From: Martelella limonii
GTDB taxonomy: Bacteria > Pseudomonadota > Alphaproteobacteria > Rhizobiales > Rhizobiaceae
Length of the DNA stretch: 64,000 nucleotides
Assembly (NCBI RefSeq): GCF_013344475.1
Contig: NZ_JABUOU010000011.1
Span: 1 to 64,000 of the forward strand
Direction: 5' to 3'
This document shows positions 53,746 to 61,728 of this stretch, piece by piece. The notes under the pieces are model-generated. The model did not search any database and was not told the DNA's origin. It worked only from the letters and a program-made list of their open reading frames with translations. Both the position numbers and the translations under genes were made by a program. The number at the start of each line of letters is the position of its first letter. Within the stretch, counting starts at the first letter, position 1.

Positions 53746-54432
53746 ATGATCGAAAGAGGACTTTCCAAGGTTTCCTCAAGAGTGACGGTTCAGGACGGGG
53801 TCTATGAGCAGTTGCGACACGCGCTGATGTGGGGCCAGTTCGAGCCCGAACAGGTCACCACCATCTCCTCGCTCGCCGCCGAATTCGGCACCAGCCACAT
53901 GCCGGTGCGCGAAGCCCTCAGGCGGCTTGCTGCCGAAAAGGGACTGGAAATCAGCCGCAGCGGCTCTGCCCGGGTGCCGGCGGTATCGCGCGAGCGGCTC
54001 GACGATCTCTGCCGCGCGCGCAAGGCGATCGAGGGTCTGGCGACCAAGCTTGCCGCAACGCGGATGACCGCAGAAGACATCGCGCTTTGCCTGAGGCTTG
54101 CCAAGGAGCACGAAACCCTCGGCAAGCAGGGCCAGGTCTACGATATGCTGCGCAAGAACCAGGAATTCCACTTCGCGATCTATGAACGCTCCGGCTCGGA
54201 AGTGCTGCCGCAGATGATCGAGACGCTGTGGCTCAGGCTTGGTCCCTACATGCGCATCCTCTCCGACCTCGTGGTCCGCCAGATCAACGAGGGCACAATC
54301 CACCCCTATTCGACCTATCACTACGAGATGATCGAGGCCTTCAAGGCCGGTGAGGCTGAGCGGGCCGGAGAGCTGATGGTGAAGGACATCGACTCGACCC
54401 AGGTTCTCCTGCAGGAAATGTGCCCGGCCTGA
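53746..54432 (+). CDS. GntR-family transcriptional regulator (FadR/FCD subfamily)
   Basis: A 228-residue regulator with the GntR helix-turn-helix (VYEQLRHALMWGQFEPEQVTTI...SHMPVREALRRLAAEKGLE) and an FCD domain (LRKNQEFHFAIYERSGSEVLPQMIETLWLRLGPYM). It resembles the regulator at 45360 in both halves, so the two are paralogues and may recognise similar sites. Located 72 bases after the permease gene in the same direction, it probably controls the aminotransferase-transporter unit. It converges with the XRE-cupin gene. Confidence 0.9.
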   Translation: MIERGLSKVSSRVTVQDGVYEQLRHALMWGQFEPEQVTTISSLAAEFGTSHMPVREALRRLAAEKGLEISRSGSARVPAVSRERLDDLCRARKAIEGLATKLAATRMTAEDIALCLRLAKEHETLGKQGQVYDMLRKNQEFHFAIYERSGSEVLPQMIETLWLRLGPYMRILSDLVVRQINEGTIHPYSTYHYEMIEAFKAGEAERAGELMVKDIDSTQVLLQEMCPA

Positions 54433-54467
54433 GCTTCGGCATAGGCAGAACGTCTTCTTTCGAGCGC

Positions 54468-55034
54468 TCAGAATGACGGCGGCGTACAGGCGCTGACGAC
54501 AACGCACCGCCCGTTTCGCAGCGCCCTGAAACGGTGCGGTCGGCGGCTCTTGAACAGATAGGCATCGCCCGGTCCGAGGATCTTGCGCTCGCCTTCCACC
54601 GTCAGTTCCAGATGGCCCTCGATGACGATGCCCGCCTCCTCGCCATCATGGCTCAGCATCACCCGGCCGGTATCGGCGCCAGGCTCGTAGACCTCGTAGA
54701 GCATCTGCAGGTCATGGCCGAGAAGATTGCCGCCGACCTGTCTATAGGAGATGCGGCCCCTGCCGATCTCGACCAGCTCCTCCGCCTGATAGAATACCCT
54801 GTCCTTTCGCTCCGGCTCATAGGCGAAGAACTCCGACAACCCGATCGGAATGCCGTCGAGCACGCGTTTCAGCGCGCTGAGCGAGGTATTGATCTTCGCC
54901 GCTTCAAGCTGGGAGATGAAACCGTTGGTGACGCCGGCGCGGCGCGCGAGCTCGCGCTGCGAATAGCCGTGGGCCTCGCGCACCGCCCTGAGTCTCACGC
55001 CGACATCGATGGAGAGCGCATCCGTGTTCTGCAT
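54468..55034 (-). CDS. XRE-cupin transcriptional regulator
   Basis: A 188-residue regulator with an N-terminal XRE helix-turn-helix (GVRLRAVREAHGYSQRELARRAGVTNGFISQLE region, about 10-45) and a C-terminal cupin barrel (GADTGRVMLSHDGEEAGIVIEGHLELTVEGE, then GDAYLFKSRRPHRF). This is the PuuR-type architecture used to sense polyamines or amino acids. The start codon is uncertain: ATG at 55034, or GTG at 55052, which would lie inside the palindrome TGTTTACGATTGTAAACA. No ribosome site is seen for either, so the message may be leaderless. It is divergent from the class III aminotransferase gene, its likely target. Confidence 0.88.
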   Translation of the reverse strand: MQNTDALSIDVGVRLRAVREAHGYSQRELARRAGVTNGFISQLEAAKINTSLSALKRVLDGIPIGLSEFFAYEPERKDRVFYQAEELVEIGRGRISYRQVGGNLLGHDLQMLYEVYEPGADTGRVMLSHDGEEAGIVIEGHLELTVEGERKILGPGDAYLFKSRRPHRFRALRNGRCVVVSACTPPSF

Positions 55035-55074
55035 GTTTACGATTGTAAACACAACGATTTCATTTTCAATGAAA
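55034..55074. promoter_or_regulatory. Two adjacent operator palindromes between XRE-cupin and aminotransferase genes
   Basis: TGTTTACGATTGTAAACA (55034-55051; arms GTTTAC/GTAAAC around GATT) abuts the regulator start codon, and TTTCATTTTCAATGAAA (55058-55074; arms TTTCATT/AATGAAA around TTC) lies six bases further on. Both are exact inverted repeats, and they probably bind the XRE-cupin protein to control both directions. Confidence 0.65.
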
Positions 55075-55153
55075 ACAAGGACCTACCGCAGAAAACAAAC
55101 AGACTTTTCTCCGCTCGCAATCGGTGCGCAAATCGCTGCAAAGGAGAACGCTC

Positions 55154-56473
55154 ATGAACATACGCACGAACCAGGCGCTCGACGCCTACTGGATGCCCTT
55201 CACCGCCAACCGCCAGTTCAAGGAAACGCCGCGCATGCTGGTTGGCGCGCGCGGCATGCATTACCGCAGCGAAGACGGGCGCACGATTCTCGACGGCACC
55301 GCCGGGCTCTGGTGCTGCAATGCCGGCCATGGCCATCGCAGCATTGCAGAGGCCGTGATGCGCCAGCTTGAGGAGATGGATTATGCGCCCTCTTTCCAGA
55401 TGGGCCACCCGGCGGCCTTCGCCTTCGCCGAACGGCTGAAGGCACTTGCGCCGGAAGGCTTCGACCATGTGTTCTTCACCGGCTCCGGATCGGAATCGGT
55501 TGACACGGCGCTCAAGATCGCGCTCGCCTATCACCGCGTCCGGGGCGAAGCATCGCGCACCCGGCTGATCGGCCGCGAGCGCGGCTATCACGGTGTCGGC
55601 TTCGGCGGCATTTCGGTTGGCGGCATCGTCAACAACCGCCGCCATTTCGGCGCGCTTCTGACCGGTGTCGATCACCTGCCGCACACGCATGACCTTGAAG
55701 CCAACGCCTTCACCCGCGGGGAGCCGGAGACGGGCGCAACGCTTGCCGACGATCTGGAGCGGATCGTGGCGCTGCATGGCGCGGAAACGATCGCGGCCGT
55801 GATCGTCGAGCCGGTTGCCGGTTCGACAGGCGTGCTGATTCCGCCGAAGGGCTATCTGGAAAGGCTGCGGGCGATCTGCGACCGGCACGGCATCCTGCTG
55901 ATATTCGATGAAGTGATCACCGGTTTCGGCAGGCTCGGCACGCCGTTCGCGGTCGACTATTTCGGGGTGAAGCCTGATCTCTACACCACCGCCAAGGGCA
56001 TCACCAACGGCACGGTGCCCATGGGCGCAGTCTTTGCGCAGAACCACATCCACGACGCCTTCATGACCGGCCCTGAAGAAACGATCGAGCTCTTCCACGG
56101 CTATACCTATTCCGGCCATCCGGTGGGATGCGCGGCCGGCATGGCGACACTCGACATCTATGAAAGCCAGGGCCTCCTGACCCGCGCCGCAAGCCTTTCA
56201 GCACCCTTCGAAGACGCCGTCCATTCGCTTCGCGATGCGCCCTTCGTCAAGGATATCCGCAATCTCGGCCTGATGGCCGGCATCGAACTCCAGTCGCGCG
56301 ACGGCGCCGTCGGCAAGCGCGCCTATGAGACCTTCGTGAAATGCTTCGAGGCGGGGCTCCTGATCCGGGTCACCGGCGACATCATCGCGCTCTCGCCGCC
56401 GCTGATCGTCGAGGAAGACCAGATCGGGCAGATGGTGGCAACGCTTCGCAGCGTGCTTTCGACCATCGAATAG
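55154..56473 (+). CDS. Class III omega-aminotransferase (beta-alanine:pyruvate type)
   Basis: A 439-residue PLP-dependent aminotransferase. N-terminal YWMPFTANRQFKETPRMLVGARGMHYRSEDGR is typical of omega-amino-acid:pyruvate transaminases. Further landmarks are LWCCNAGHGH, FFTGSGSESVDTALKIALAYH (cofactor phosphate site), GRERGYHGVGFGGISVGG, ILLIFDEVITGFGRLG and the Schiff-base Lys in LYTTAKGITNGTVPMG. It transfers the terminal amino group of beta-alanine, taurine-like compounds or aliphatic amines to pyruvate. AAGGAG precedes the ATG at 55154. Regulated in all likelihood by the divergent XRE-cupin protein. Confidence 0.93.
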   Translation: MNIRTNQALDAYWMPFTANRQFKETPRMLVGARGMHYRSEDGRTILDGTAGLWCCNAGHGHRSIAEAVMRQLEEMDYAPSFQMGHPAAFAFAERLKALAPEGFDHVFFTGSGSESVDTALKIALAYHRVRGEASRTRLIGRERGYHGVGFGGISVGGIVNNRRHFGALLTGVDHLPHTHDLEANAFTRGEPETGATLADDLERIVALHGAETIAAVIVEPVAGSTGVLIPPKGYLERLRAICDRHGILLIFDEVITGFGRLGTPFAVDYFGVKPDLYTTAKGITNGTVPMGAVFAQNHIHDAFMTGPEETIELFHGYTYSGHPVGCAAGMATLDIYESQGLLTRAASLSAPFEDAVHSLRDAPFVKDIRNLGLMAGIELQSRDGAVGKRAYETFVKCFEAGLLIRVTGDIIALSPPLIVEEDQIGQMVATLRSVLSTIE

Positions 56474-56499
56474 CAACAGGACCCCGCTTGTAAAAACCC

Positions 56500-56529
56500 G
56501 ATCCGCAGGCGAAAAACAGCCTGCGGATC
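56500..56529. terminator. Perfect stem-loop after the aminotransferase gene
   Basis: GATCCGCAGGC-GAAAAACA-GCCTGCGGATC is an exact 11-bp stem about 25 bases after the aminotransferase stop. The T-run lies on the leftward strand (GGGTTTTTAC), so it is a better terminator for transcripts from the right, though it could stop or stabilise the rightward message as well. Confidence 0.55.
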
Positions 56530-56614
56530 GATTGCCGTCGTGGCTTCATCCAACCGTCAACGATTGCCGCTATTCACCGCGGCGCACGCCAGCGATGAAA
56601 GCGACACGGACCCC

Positions 56615-57457
56615 ATGACAGACGGACTTTACCTTGAGCACAACGGCCGTCGCACACGGCTGAAATGGCATCAGCTGCGCCGCCGGCTTGCTGATCCGGT
56701 ATTTTCGCCCGCCGTCATGGCGCAAGGTTTCGAGACCGGCGCATCGATGGAGATCGACCTCAGGGTGCGCGCCGATTTCGGCTTTGCCGTCATTCACGAC
56801 GCCACGCTTGAACGCGAGACCAGCGGCCACGGCCCCGTTTTCGCCCATGAGCGCGCAGACCTTGCTGCCCTCCGCTACCGCGACAGTGGCGAGGCGCTGA
56901 CCCTTTCCGAAGATCTCGGCCGCATGCTGCGCAGCGCGCACCCCGACACCGTCCTGCAGTTCGACATGAAATCGGGGCTCTCCGAAATCGGCGAGGCGGG
57001 GCTTTCCCACCTTGCCGACATCATCGGCGTAAACGGGAAAAACGTCATCGTGTCGGCGAAAGATCTTCAGCTGATGACCGCCATGCGCGACAGGCTGCCG
57101 GGGGTTGCGCGCGGCATCGACCCGTCGGACGAGATTGAGGAAGCGTGGCAGGACGGCGGCCTTTCTGCCGCGAGGGAAGCGCTTTCGCGCGCGCTTCGCG
57201 CGCCAACCGATGCCGGAACGATCTATCTGCACTATCCGCTGATCCTGAGGGCCGACGATCAGGGCTTCGACATGATTGCCGCCTGCCATGAGGCCGGCCT
57301 TCTGGTTGACGCCTGGACCTTCAACCCGGCCGATCCGGACGCCGGACTGGCGGCCCAGGAACGCGCCACGATCCGCCGCCTCGTTGCCTGCGGCGCCGAC
57401 CAGATCACCACCGATGAAGCGCTCCTGATTGCCGCAAGTTTCCAAGCCGAGGGATAG
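56615..57457 (+). CDS. Glycerophosphodiester phosphodiesterase family protein
   Basis: A 280-residue protein of the GDPD/PI-PLC-like TIM barrel superfamily, which splits glycerophosphodiesters into glycerol 3-phosphate and an alcohol. The second half of the active site is visible: MEIDLRVRADFGFAVIHDATLERETSGHGPV (Glu-Asp and His), then the FDMKSG metal-ligand strand, and the DAWTFN and DQITTDEALL strands near the end. The first catalytic His, usually in an N-terminal AHRG motif, is not obvious: the N-terminus reads LADPVFSPAVMAQGFETGASMEID. It may therefore have altered or no activity. No signal peptide, so it is cytoplasmic. The ATG at 56615 is favoured by length; the ribosome site is weak. 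Confidence 0.82.
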   Translation: MTDGLYLEHNGRRTRLKWHQLRRRLADPVFSPAVMAQGFETGASMEIDLRVRADFGFAVIHDATLERETSGHGPVFAHERADLAALRYRDSGEALTLSEDLGRMLRSAHPDTVLQFDMKSGLSEIGEAGLSHLADIIGVNGKNVIVSAKDLQLMTAMRDRLPGVARGIDPSDEIEEAWQDGGLSAAREALSRALRAPTDAGTIYLHYPLILRADDQGFDMIAACHEAGLLVDAWTFNPADPDAGLAAQERATIRRLVACGADQITTDEALLIAASFQAEG

Positions 57458-57504
57458 CGGCGTCGCGCCGGGACGGGCCGGAGCCGGCCGGGATGATACG
57501 CCCG

Positions 57505-58296
57505 CTAGGCGGAGACTGCGCCCGCGCGGCCGGCGATGTCGAGCGTCGCGCCGCCTGCCTCAAGCGCGGCAAGCACCTCCGGCGCCGCTGCCTCGTCAAG
57601 GACGATCCGGTCGAAATCGGCAAGGCCCGCAAACAGGCAGAGCGACCTTCTGGGAAACTTGGTGCAGTCCGCCACCAGAACGCAAACCTCTCCCGCCGCC
57701 ACAAAGGCCCGCTTGATTTCGGCAAGCTCGGCCGATGTGTCGGACACGCCCTCCGCACTGCCCGCATGTGTGCCCACGAATGACAGATCGGCGCGGATGC
57801 GGGCAATCCCTGAAAGCGCCTGCGCGCCCATCAGGGTTGTCGTGCCGGGACGAACCCGTCCGGCGAAGACATCGACGGAGACCCTTTCCGATGCCGACAG
57901 TAGCTCCGCGATCGCAATGTCGTTGGTAAAGGCTGCAAAGGGGATATTGCGCGCGAGCGCCGCCCGGGCAACCGCGCGCGTGGTCGTGCCGCTGTCGAAC
58001 AGCACGGTCTGTCCCGGCACAATCAGCTCCGCCGCATGCCTGCCGATCACCGCCTTGGCATCGGCCGCAAGCTCGGAGGCGATTGCGTTGCCCGGCTCGA
58101 AGCGCATCGCGTCCGCGGGATTGAGAACCGCCCCGCCATGGGTGCGCGTCACCGGACCGATCTCGGCCAGATGATCGATGTCCCGCCGGATCGTCGAAAC
58201 CGATGTGTCGAGGCGGTCGGCAATGTCGCCGAGCGAGGCGAAGCCTTCCTCCCTCAGGATCTCGATGATGCGCGCCAGGCGCCGGGCCTTCAACAA
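57505..58296 (-). CDS. DeoR-family transcriptional regulator
   Basis: A 263-residue sugar-phosphate-type repressor. The helix-turn-helix spans RLARIIEILREEGFASLGDIADRLDTSVSTIRRDI, then RTHGGAVLN, and the effector domain with VLFDSGTTTRAVA, FTNDIAIAELL, TLMGAQAL, FVGTHAG and LVADCTKF. It starts with TTG (58296), with AGGAG 8 bases upstream. It is divergent from the PdxA-family gene and ends about 50 bases from the convergent phosphodiesterase gene. The shared intergenic region with the PdxA-family gene suggests it controls that gene, with a phosphorylated sugar acid as a likely effector. Confidence 0.88.
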   Translation of the reverse strand: MLKARRLARIIEILREEGFASLGDIADRLDTSVSTIRRDIDHLAEIGPVTRTHGGAVLNPADAMRFEPGNAIASELAADAKAVIGRHAAELIVPGQTVLFDSGTTTRAVARAALARNIPFAAFTNDIAIAELLSASERVSVDVFAGRVRPGTTTLMGAQALSGIARIRADLSFVGTHAGSAEGVSDTSAELAEIKRAFVAAGEVCVLVADCTKFPRRSLCLFAGLADFDRIVLDEAAAPEVLAALEAGGATLDIAGRAGAVSA

Positions 58297-58442
58297 GGGA
58301 TCACTCCTGCAAGAAATCTACCACAGCTTTCCAACATAACGCGAAACGGGCCTGAACTTGCCATAATTTGATATTTACCTTCCATTTTCCACCGGAATGT
58401 GCCATTTCGGTGCCTCAAGACCGGGCAGGAGAGGAATCTGCG

Positions 58443-59450
58443 ATGAAAACGAGAATTGGCGTCACCATGGGCGATGTCTGTGGCATAGGGCCGGAGGTCA
58501 TTGCCCGCGCCGTGGTTGATCCGGACGTGCTTGAATCGGCCGAGATCGTCGTGATCGGCGATGCGAAAGCCCTTGCCCGCGCACGCGATATCGTCGGCGC
58601 GTCTTTCGAGATCGTGCCCTTCCGTCCGGGCGCCGATATCCCGGACGTGCCCGTGGGTTCGGTCGCCTGCGCGGATCCCGAACTTGACGTTTCGGACCTC
58701 GCCTATGGCAAGGTCGATGCGCGTGCGGGGGACGCCGCCTACCAGTTTTTGAAGGCCGCCGTCGAGATGGCCAAGGCCGGACAGATCGACGCCATCGCCA
58801 CCGCCCCCCTCAGCAAGGAAGCGCTTCACGCCGGCGGCCACATCTATCCCGGCCATACCGAAATCCTTGCCGATCTCACCGGCACCGAAACCTATTCGAT
58901 GATGCTGGCCACGCCGAAGATGAAGGTCATTCATCTCACCACCCATATCGGCCTGATCGAGGCAATCCGCCGGATCACGCCCGAGCGGACCTATCAGGTG
59001 ATCAGGCTTGCCCATGACACGCTGTCGCGGGCCGGTAACCCGAAGCCCCGGATCGCCGTCTGCGGCATCAATCCGCATGCCGGCGAAAACGGCCTGTTCG
59101 GAGAAGGCGAGGAAGAGGAAAAGCTGATCCCCGGCATCGAGCGTGCGGTCGGCGAAGGCATCGACGCCAGCGGCCCGTTTCCCGCCGATACGCTGTTCTA
59201 CCGCGCCTCGCGCGGCGATTTCGATGTGGTTATCGCGTGCTACCACGACCAGGGCCACGCCCCGGTGAAGGTCATGTCCTTCGACGAGGGCGTCAACATC
59301 ACCGTTGGGCTGAAGGGCGGCGTGATCCGCACCTCCGTCGACCACGGCACGGCGTTCGACATTGCCGGCAAGGGGATTGCACGCGCGCAGAGCATGGTTG
59401 CGGCAATCCGCTATGCCGTGGAACTGGCGCCGCAGCGCGAAAAGGCCTGA
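58443..59450 (+). CDS. PdxA-family 4-phospho-hydroxy-acid dehydrogenase (PdxA2-like)
   Basis: A 335-residue NAD-dependent dehydrogenase of the PdxA superfamily. It has the N-terminal GVTMGDVCGIGPEVIARA, PLSKEALHAGGHIYPGHTEIL, the metal-site His residues in HLTTHIGL, GINPHAGENGLFGEGEEE, CYHDQGHAPVKV and the end GTAFDIAGKG. True PdxA has GDPAGIGPE; here it is GDVCGIGPE. Together with the divergent DeoR-type regulator and the absence of pdxJ or ksgA nearby, this points to the catabolic PdxA2 branch (4-phospho-D-threonate or erythronate dehydrogenases) rather than vitamin B6 synthesis. The ATG at 58443 gives the standard start. Confidence 0.87.
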   Translation: MKTRIGVTMGDVCGIGPEVIARAVVDPDVLESAEIVVIGDAKALARARDIVGASFEIVPFRPGADIPDVPVGSVACADPELDVSDLAYGKVDARAGDAAYQFLKAAVEMAKAGQIDAIATAPLSKEALHAGGHIYPGHTEILADLTGTETYSMMLATPKMKVIHLTTHIGLIEAIRRITPERTYQVIRLAHDTLSRAGNPKPRIAVCGINPHAGENGLFGEGEEEEKLIPGIERAVGEGIDASGPFPADTLFYRASRGDFDVVIACYHDQGHAPVKVMSFDEGVNITVGLKGGVIRTSVDHGTAFDIAGKGIARAQSMVAAIRYAVELAPQREKA

Positions 59451-59478
59451 AGGGATTGAACGGCAAGGCCGAACGGCC

Positions 59479-60363
59479 TCAGGCCTTGCCGGCCTCCCAG
59501 CCAAGCATGGCGCGCTTGCGCGTCACGCCCCAGTGATAGCCCGTGAGCGCGCCGGATTTGCCGAGCGCGCGGTGGCAGGGCACCACGAAGGAGACCGGGT
59601 TTCGGCCGATGGCGGCGCCAACGGCGCGCGAGGCCTTCGGGCAGCCGATCTCGGCTGCGATATCGGAATAGGACTTGGCCTTGCCGAACGGTATCTTCAA
59701 AAGCGTTTCCCAGACCTTGATCTGAAAATCCGTTCCGATCAGGACCACCTTGAGCGGACGGTCGGACGACCATTCCGCGGGGTCGAATATGCGCTTGGCA
59801 TAGGCCGCCGTTGCCTGCTGGTCCTCCACGTAGCGCGCCTTCGGCCAGCGCGCCGACATGTCCTCGAACGCGGTCTGCTCCTTGCCCTCGTCGGCAAAGG
59901 CGACGCCTGCAAGGCCGCGATCGGTGATCATCACCAGCGAGCGTCCGAAGGGTGAGGGATGGAAGCCGTGGCGGATCACCAGCCCCTCGCCGCCGCTCTT
60001 CCATTCGCCCGGCGACATCGCCTCATGGGTGACGAACAGGTCATGCAGCCGGCCGGGGCCGGAAAGGCCCAGCTCATAGGATGTGTCGAGCAGCGGCAGC
60101 TGCTCGCGGCCGAGAAGCGTCTTGGCATGATCGAGCGTGATCGCCTGAAGGAATGCCTTGGGTGAGAGCCCGGCCCAGCGGGTGAAGGTCTTCTGCAGCC
60201 CGGTCGGCGACATGCCGAGCTCACCGGCAATGGTTTCCAGTCCCGGCTGGTCGCGATAGTCCTCGCTCAGCATGGTAATGACCTTGCGGACCGTTTCGTA
60301 ATCGTGACCGCCAGGCGTCACGTCAACGGCGCTTTCGGAAATGGTGTCAAACAGGGCGTTCAT
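59479..60363 (-). CDS. AraC-type HTH / methylated-DNA cysteine S-methyltransferase (Ada-like)
   Basis: A 294-residue DNA repair protein that takes alkyl groups from O6-alkylguanine onto its own Cys. The N-terminal third is an AraC-like helix-turn-helix (GLETIAGELGMSPTGLQKTFTRWAGLSPKAFLQAI). The C-terminal domain has FQIKVWETLLKIPFGKAKSYSDIAAEIG, RAVGAAIGRNPVSFVVPCHR (active Cys) and SGALTGYHWG. The zinc-binding N-terminal Ada domain, which accepts methylphosphotriesters and triggers the adaptive response, is absent, so it is a shortened Ada. The ATG at 60363 lies about 12 bases after AAGGAG, slightly far. It is downstream of the DUF2244 gene, possibly co-transcribed. Confidence 0.93.
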   Translation of the reverse strand: MNALFDTISESAVDVTPGGHDYETVRKVITMLSEDYRDQPGLETIAGELGMSPTGLQKTFTRWAGLSPKAFLQAITLDHAKTLLGREQLPLLDTSYELGLSGPGRLHDLFVTHEAMSPGEWKSGGEGLVIRHGFHPSPFGRSLVMITDRGLAGVAFADEGKEQTAFEDMSARWPKARYVEDQQATAAYAKRIFDPAEWSSDRPLKVVLIGTDFQIKVWETLLKIPFGKAKSYSDIAAEIGCPKASRAVGAAIGRNPVSFVVPCHRALGKSGALTGYHWGVTRKRAMLGWEAGKA

Positions 60364-60439
60364 CGGCTTCGGGCTCCTTCTTGACGCCAAGCAAGCCCTG
60401 TTTTCGCGGTGTCCGCCACCCGATTCTTGCCCCGCGCGC

Positions 60440-60925
60440 TCATATGCGCTGTTTTACGGTGGCAAGAGCCTGGCGAAAGGCACTGGCAAAGCTCTCCCGG
60501 TCATCCGGATTGAGAAAGGCGCCGATTTCCGTCCGCTGTCCACCGCCTGCAAGCGCCATCCGGGTGATCCCGAATTCGGCGTGTCGGTCGACGGTGAAGC
60601 GGGTCCAGAACGGATTGTAGTGCACCTCGAACCGCCTGCCGGAAGGCGTGACCTTCGTCACCGACACATCGAGCCTGGAGACAGACACCAGTTCGCGCGT
60701 GAGCGCGGCCCGATAGGAGAGCCTGAAGGCGAGATAGAGACCCGCAAAGGCCGCAAGGCAATAGAGCACGATCGGCCAGGCGCCATTGGCCGCGAAATAG
60801 ATCACATTGGGCACGAAGCCAAGCGCCGCCAGAAAAAGCAGCACGCAAAACCCCTTGCGCCCTAAAGAGCGATGGGGGAAAAGTTCAGCCGAAAAGACCG
60901 GCTTGTCATCAGGCGCTTCGGTCAT
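60440..60925 (-). CDS. DUF2244 family membrane protein
   Basis: A protein of about 161 residues with two transmembrane helices (about 30-50 and 54-74), in the DUF2244 family, which is widespread in alphaproteobacteria and of unknown function. Landmarks are FSAELFPHRSLGRKGF, the helices, RRFEVHYNPFWTRFTV and GAFLNPDDRESFASAFRQAL. It is next to nth, as is common in the group. The chosen ATG (60925) gives the usual start, MTEAPDDKPVFSAEL, but no clear ribosome site; longer starts exist at 60946 or 61012 and would overlap nth. Confidence 0.8.
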   Translation of the reverse strand: MTEAPDDKPVFSAELFPHRSLGRKGFCVLLFLAALGFVPNVIYFAANGAWPIVLYCLAAFAGLYLAFRLSYRAALTRELVSVSRLDVSVTKVTPSGRRFEVHYNPFWTRFTVDRHAEFGITRMALAGGGQRTEIGAFLNPDDRESFASAFRQALATVKQRI

Positions 60926-60947
60926 CGCGCGGCGGGCCAGATTGAAC

Positions 60948-61685
60948 ATGACAAAAACCAAGACCACAGTCAGCACCCAAAGGCGCAAAAAGTCAAACGT
61001 GTCGAAACGCACAGCCTATAGCAGGGAAGAGATCGAGGAGATTTTCCGGAGGTTTTCGATCCAGCGGCCGGAGCCCAAGGGCGAGCTCGAACACACAAAC
61101 CCCTTCACCCTGCTGGTGGCGGTTGCCCTTTCCGCCCAGGCCACCGATGTCGGCGTCAACAAGGCAACGCGCGCGCTGTTTGCAGACGTGGAAACCCCGG
61201 AACAGATGGTGGAGCTCGGCGAAGAGCGGCTGATTGACCATATCAAGACGATCGGGCTCTACCGGAACAAGGCGAAGAATGTGATCGCGCTCAGCCAAAA
61301 GCTGATCGACGACTTCGGCGGCGCGGTGCCGCGCACGCGCGAAGAGCTGGTGACGCTGCCGGGCGTTGGCCGCAAGACCGCCAATGTGGTGATGTCGATG
61401 GCGTTCGGTGAGGCGACGATCGCCGTTGATACGCACATTTTCCGGATCGCCAACCGCCTCGGTCTCGCGCCGGGCAAGACGCCGGATCAGGTCGAGGAAA
61501 AGCTCGAAAAGATCATTCCCGACCAATACCTGTTCCACGCCCACCACTGGCTAATCCTGCACGGCCGCTACGTCTGCAAGGCCCGCAAGCCGGACTGTCC
61601 GGCCTGCGTGATCGCCGATATCTGCAAGGCCGCAGAAAAGACCTCCGAGATGCCGGCGCCGCTGGTGCCGATCGAGACGGACTGA
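60948..61685 (+). CDS. nth: Endonuclease III
   Basis: A base-excision repair enzyme of 245 residues with DNA glycosylase and AP-lyase activity against oxidised pyrimidines. The core shows NPFTLLVAVALSAQATDVGVNKATRALF, the helix-hairpin-helix with catalytic Lys in LPGVGRKTANVVMSMAFG, the catalytic Asp in VDTHIFRIANRLGL, and the [4Fe-4S] cluster Cys-X6-Cys-X2-Cys-X5-Cys in CKARKPDCPACVIADIC. The basic N-terminal extension (TKTKTTVSTQRRKKSNVSKR) is as in other rhizobial Nth proteins. The start at 60948 fits these; only 22 bases separate it from the divergent DUF2244 start. Confidence 0.96.
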   Translation: MTKTKTTVSTQRRKKSNVSKRTAYSREEIEEIFRRFSIQRPEPKGELEHTNPFTLLVAVALSAQATDVGVNKATRALFADVETPEQMVELGEERLIDHIKTIGLYRNKAKNVIALSQKLIDDFGGAVPRTREELVTLPGVGRKTANVVMSMAFGEATIAVDTHIFRIANRLGLAPGKTPDQVEEKLEKIIPDQYLFHAHHWLILHGRYVCKARKPDCPACVIADICKAAEKTSEMPAPLVPIETD

Positions 61686-61728
61686 TTGGCTTTCTACCGG
61701 CCAAATGGAACGCCGCGTTTGAACGTCC

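Noticed and set aside
58443-59450. Naming the gene pdxA for vitamin B6 synthesis
   Set aside because: Altered signature, DeoR neighbour and absence of the usual pdxA partners favour the catabolic PdxA2 branch.
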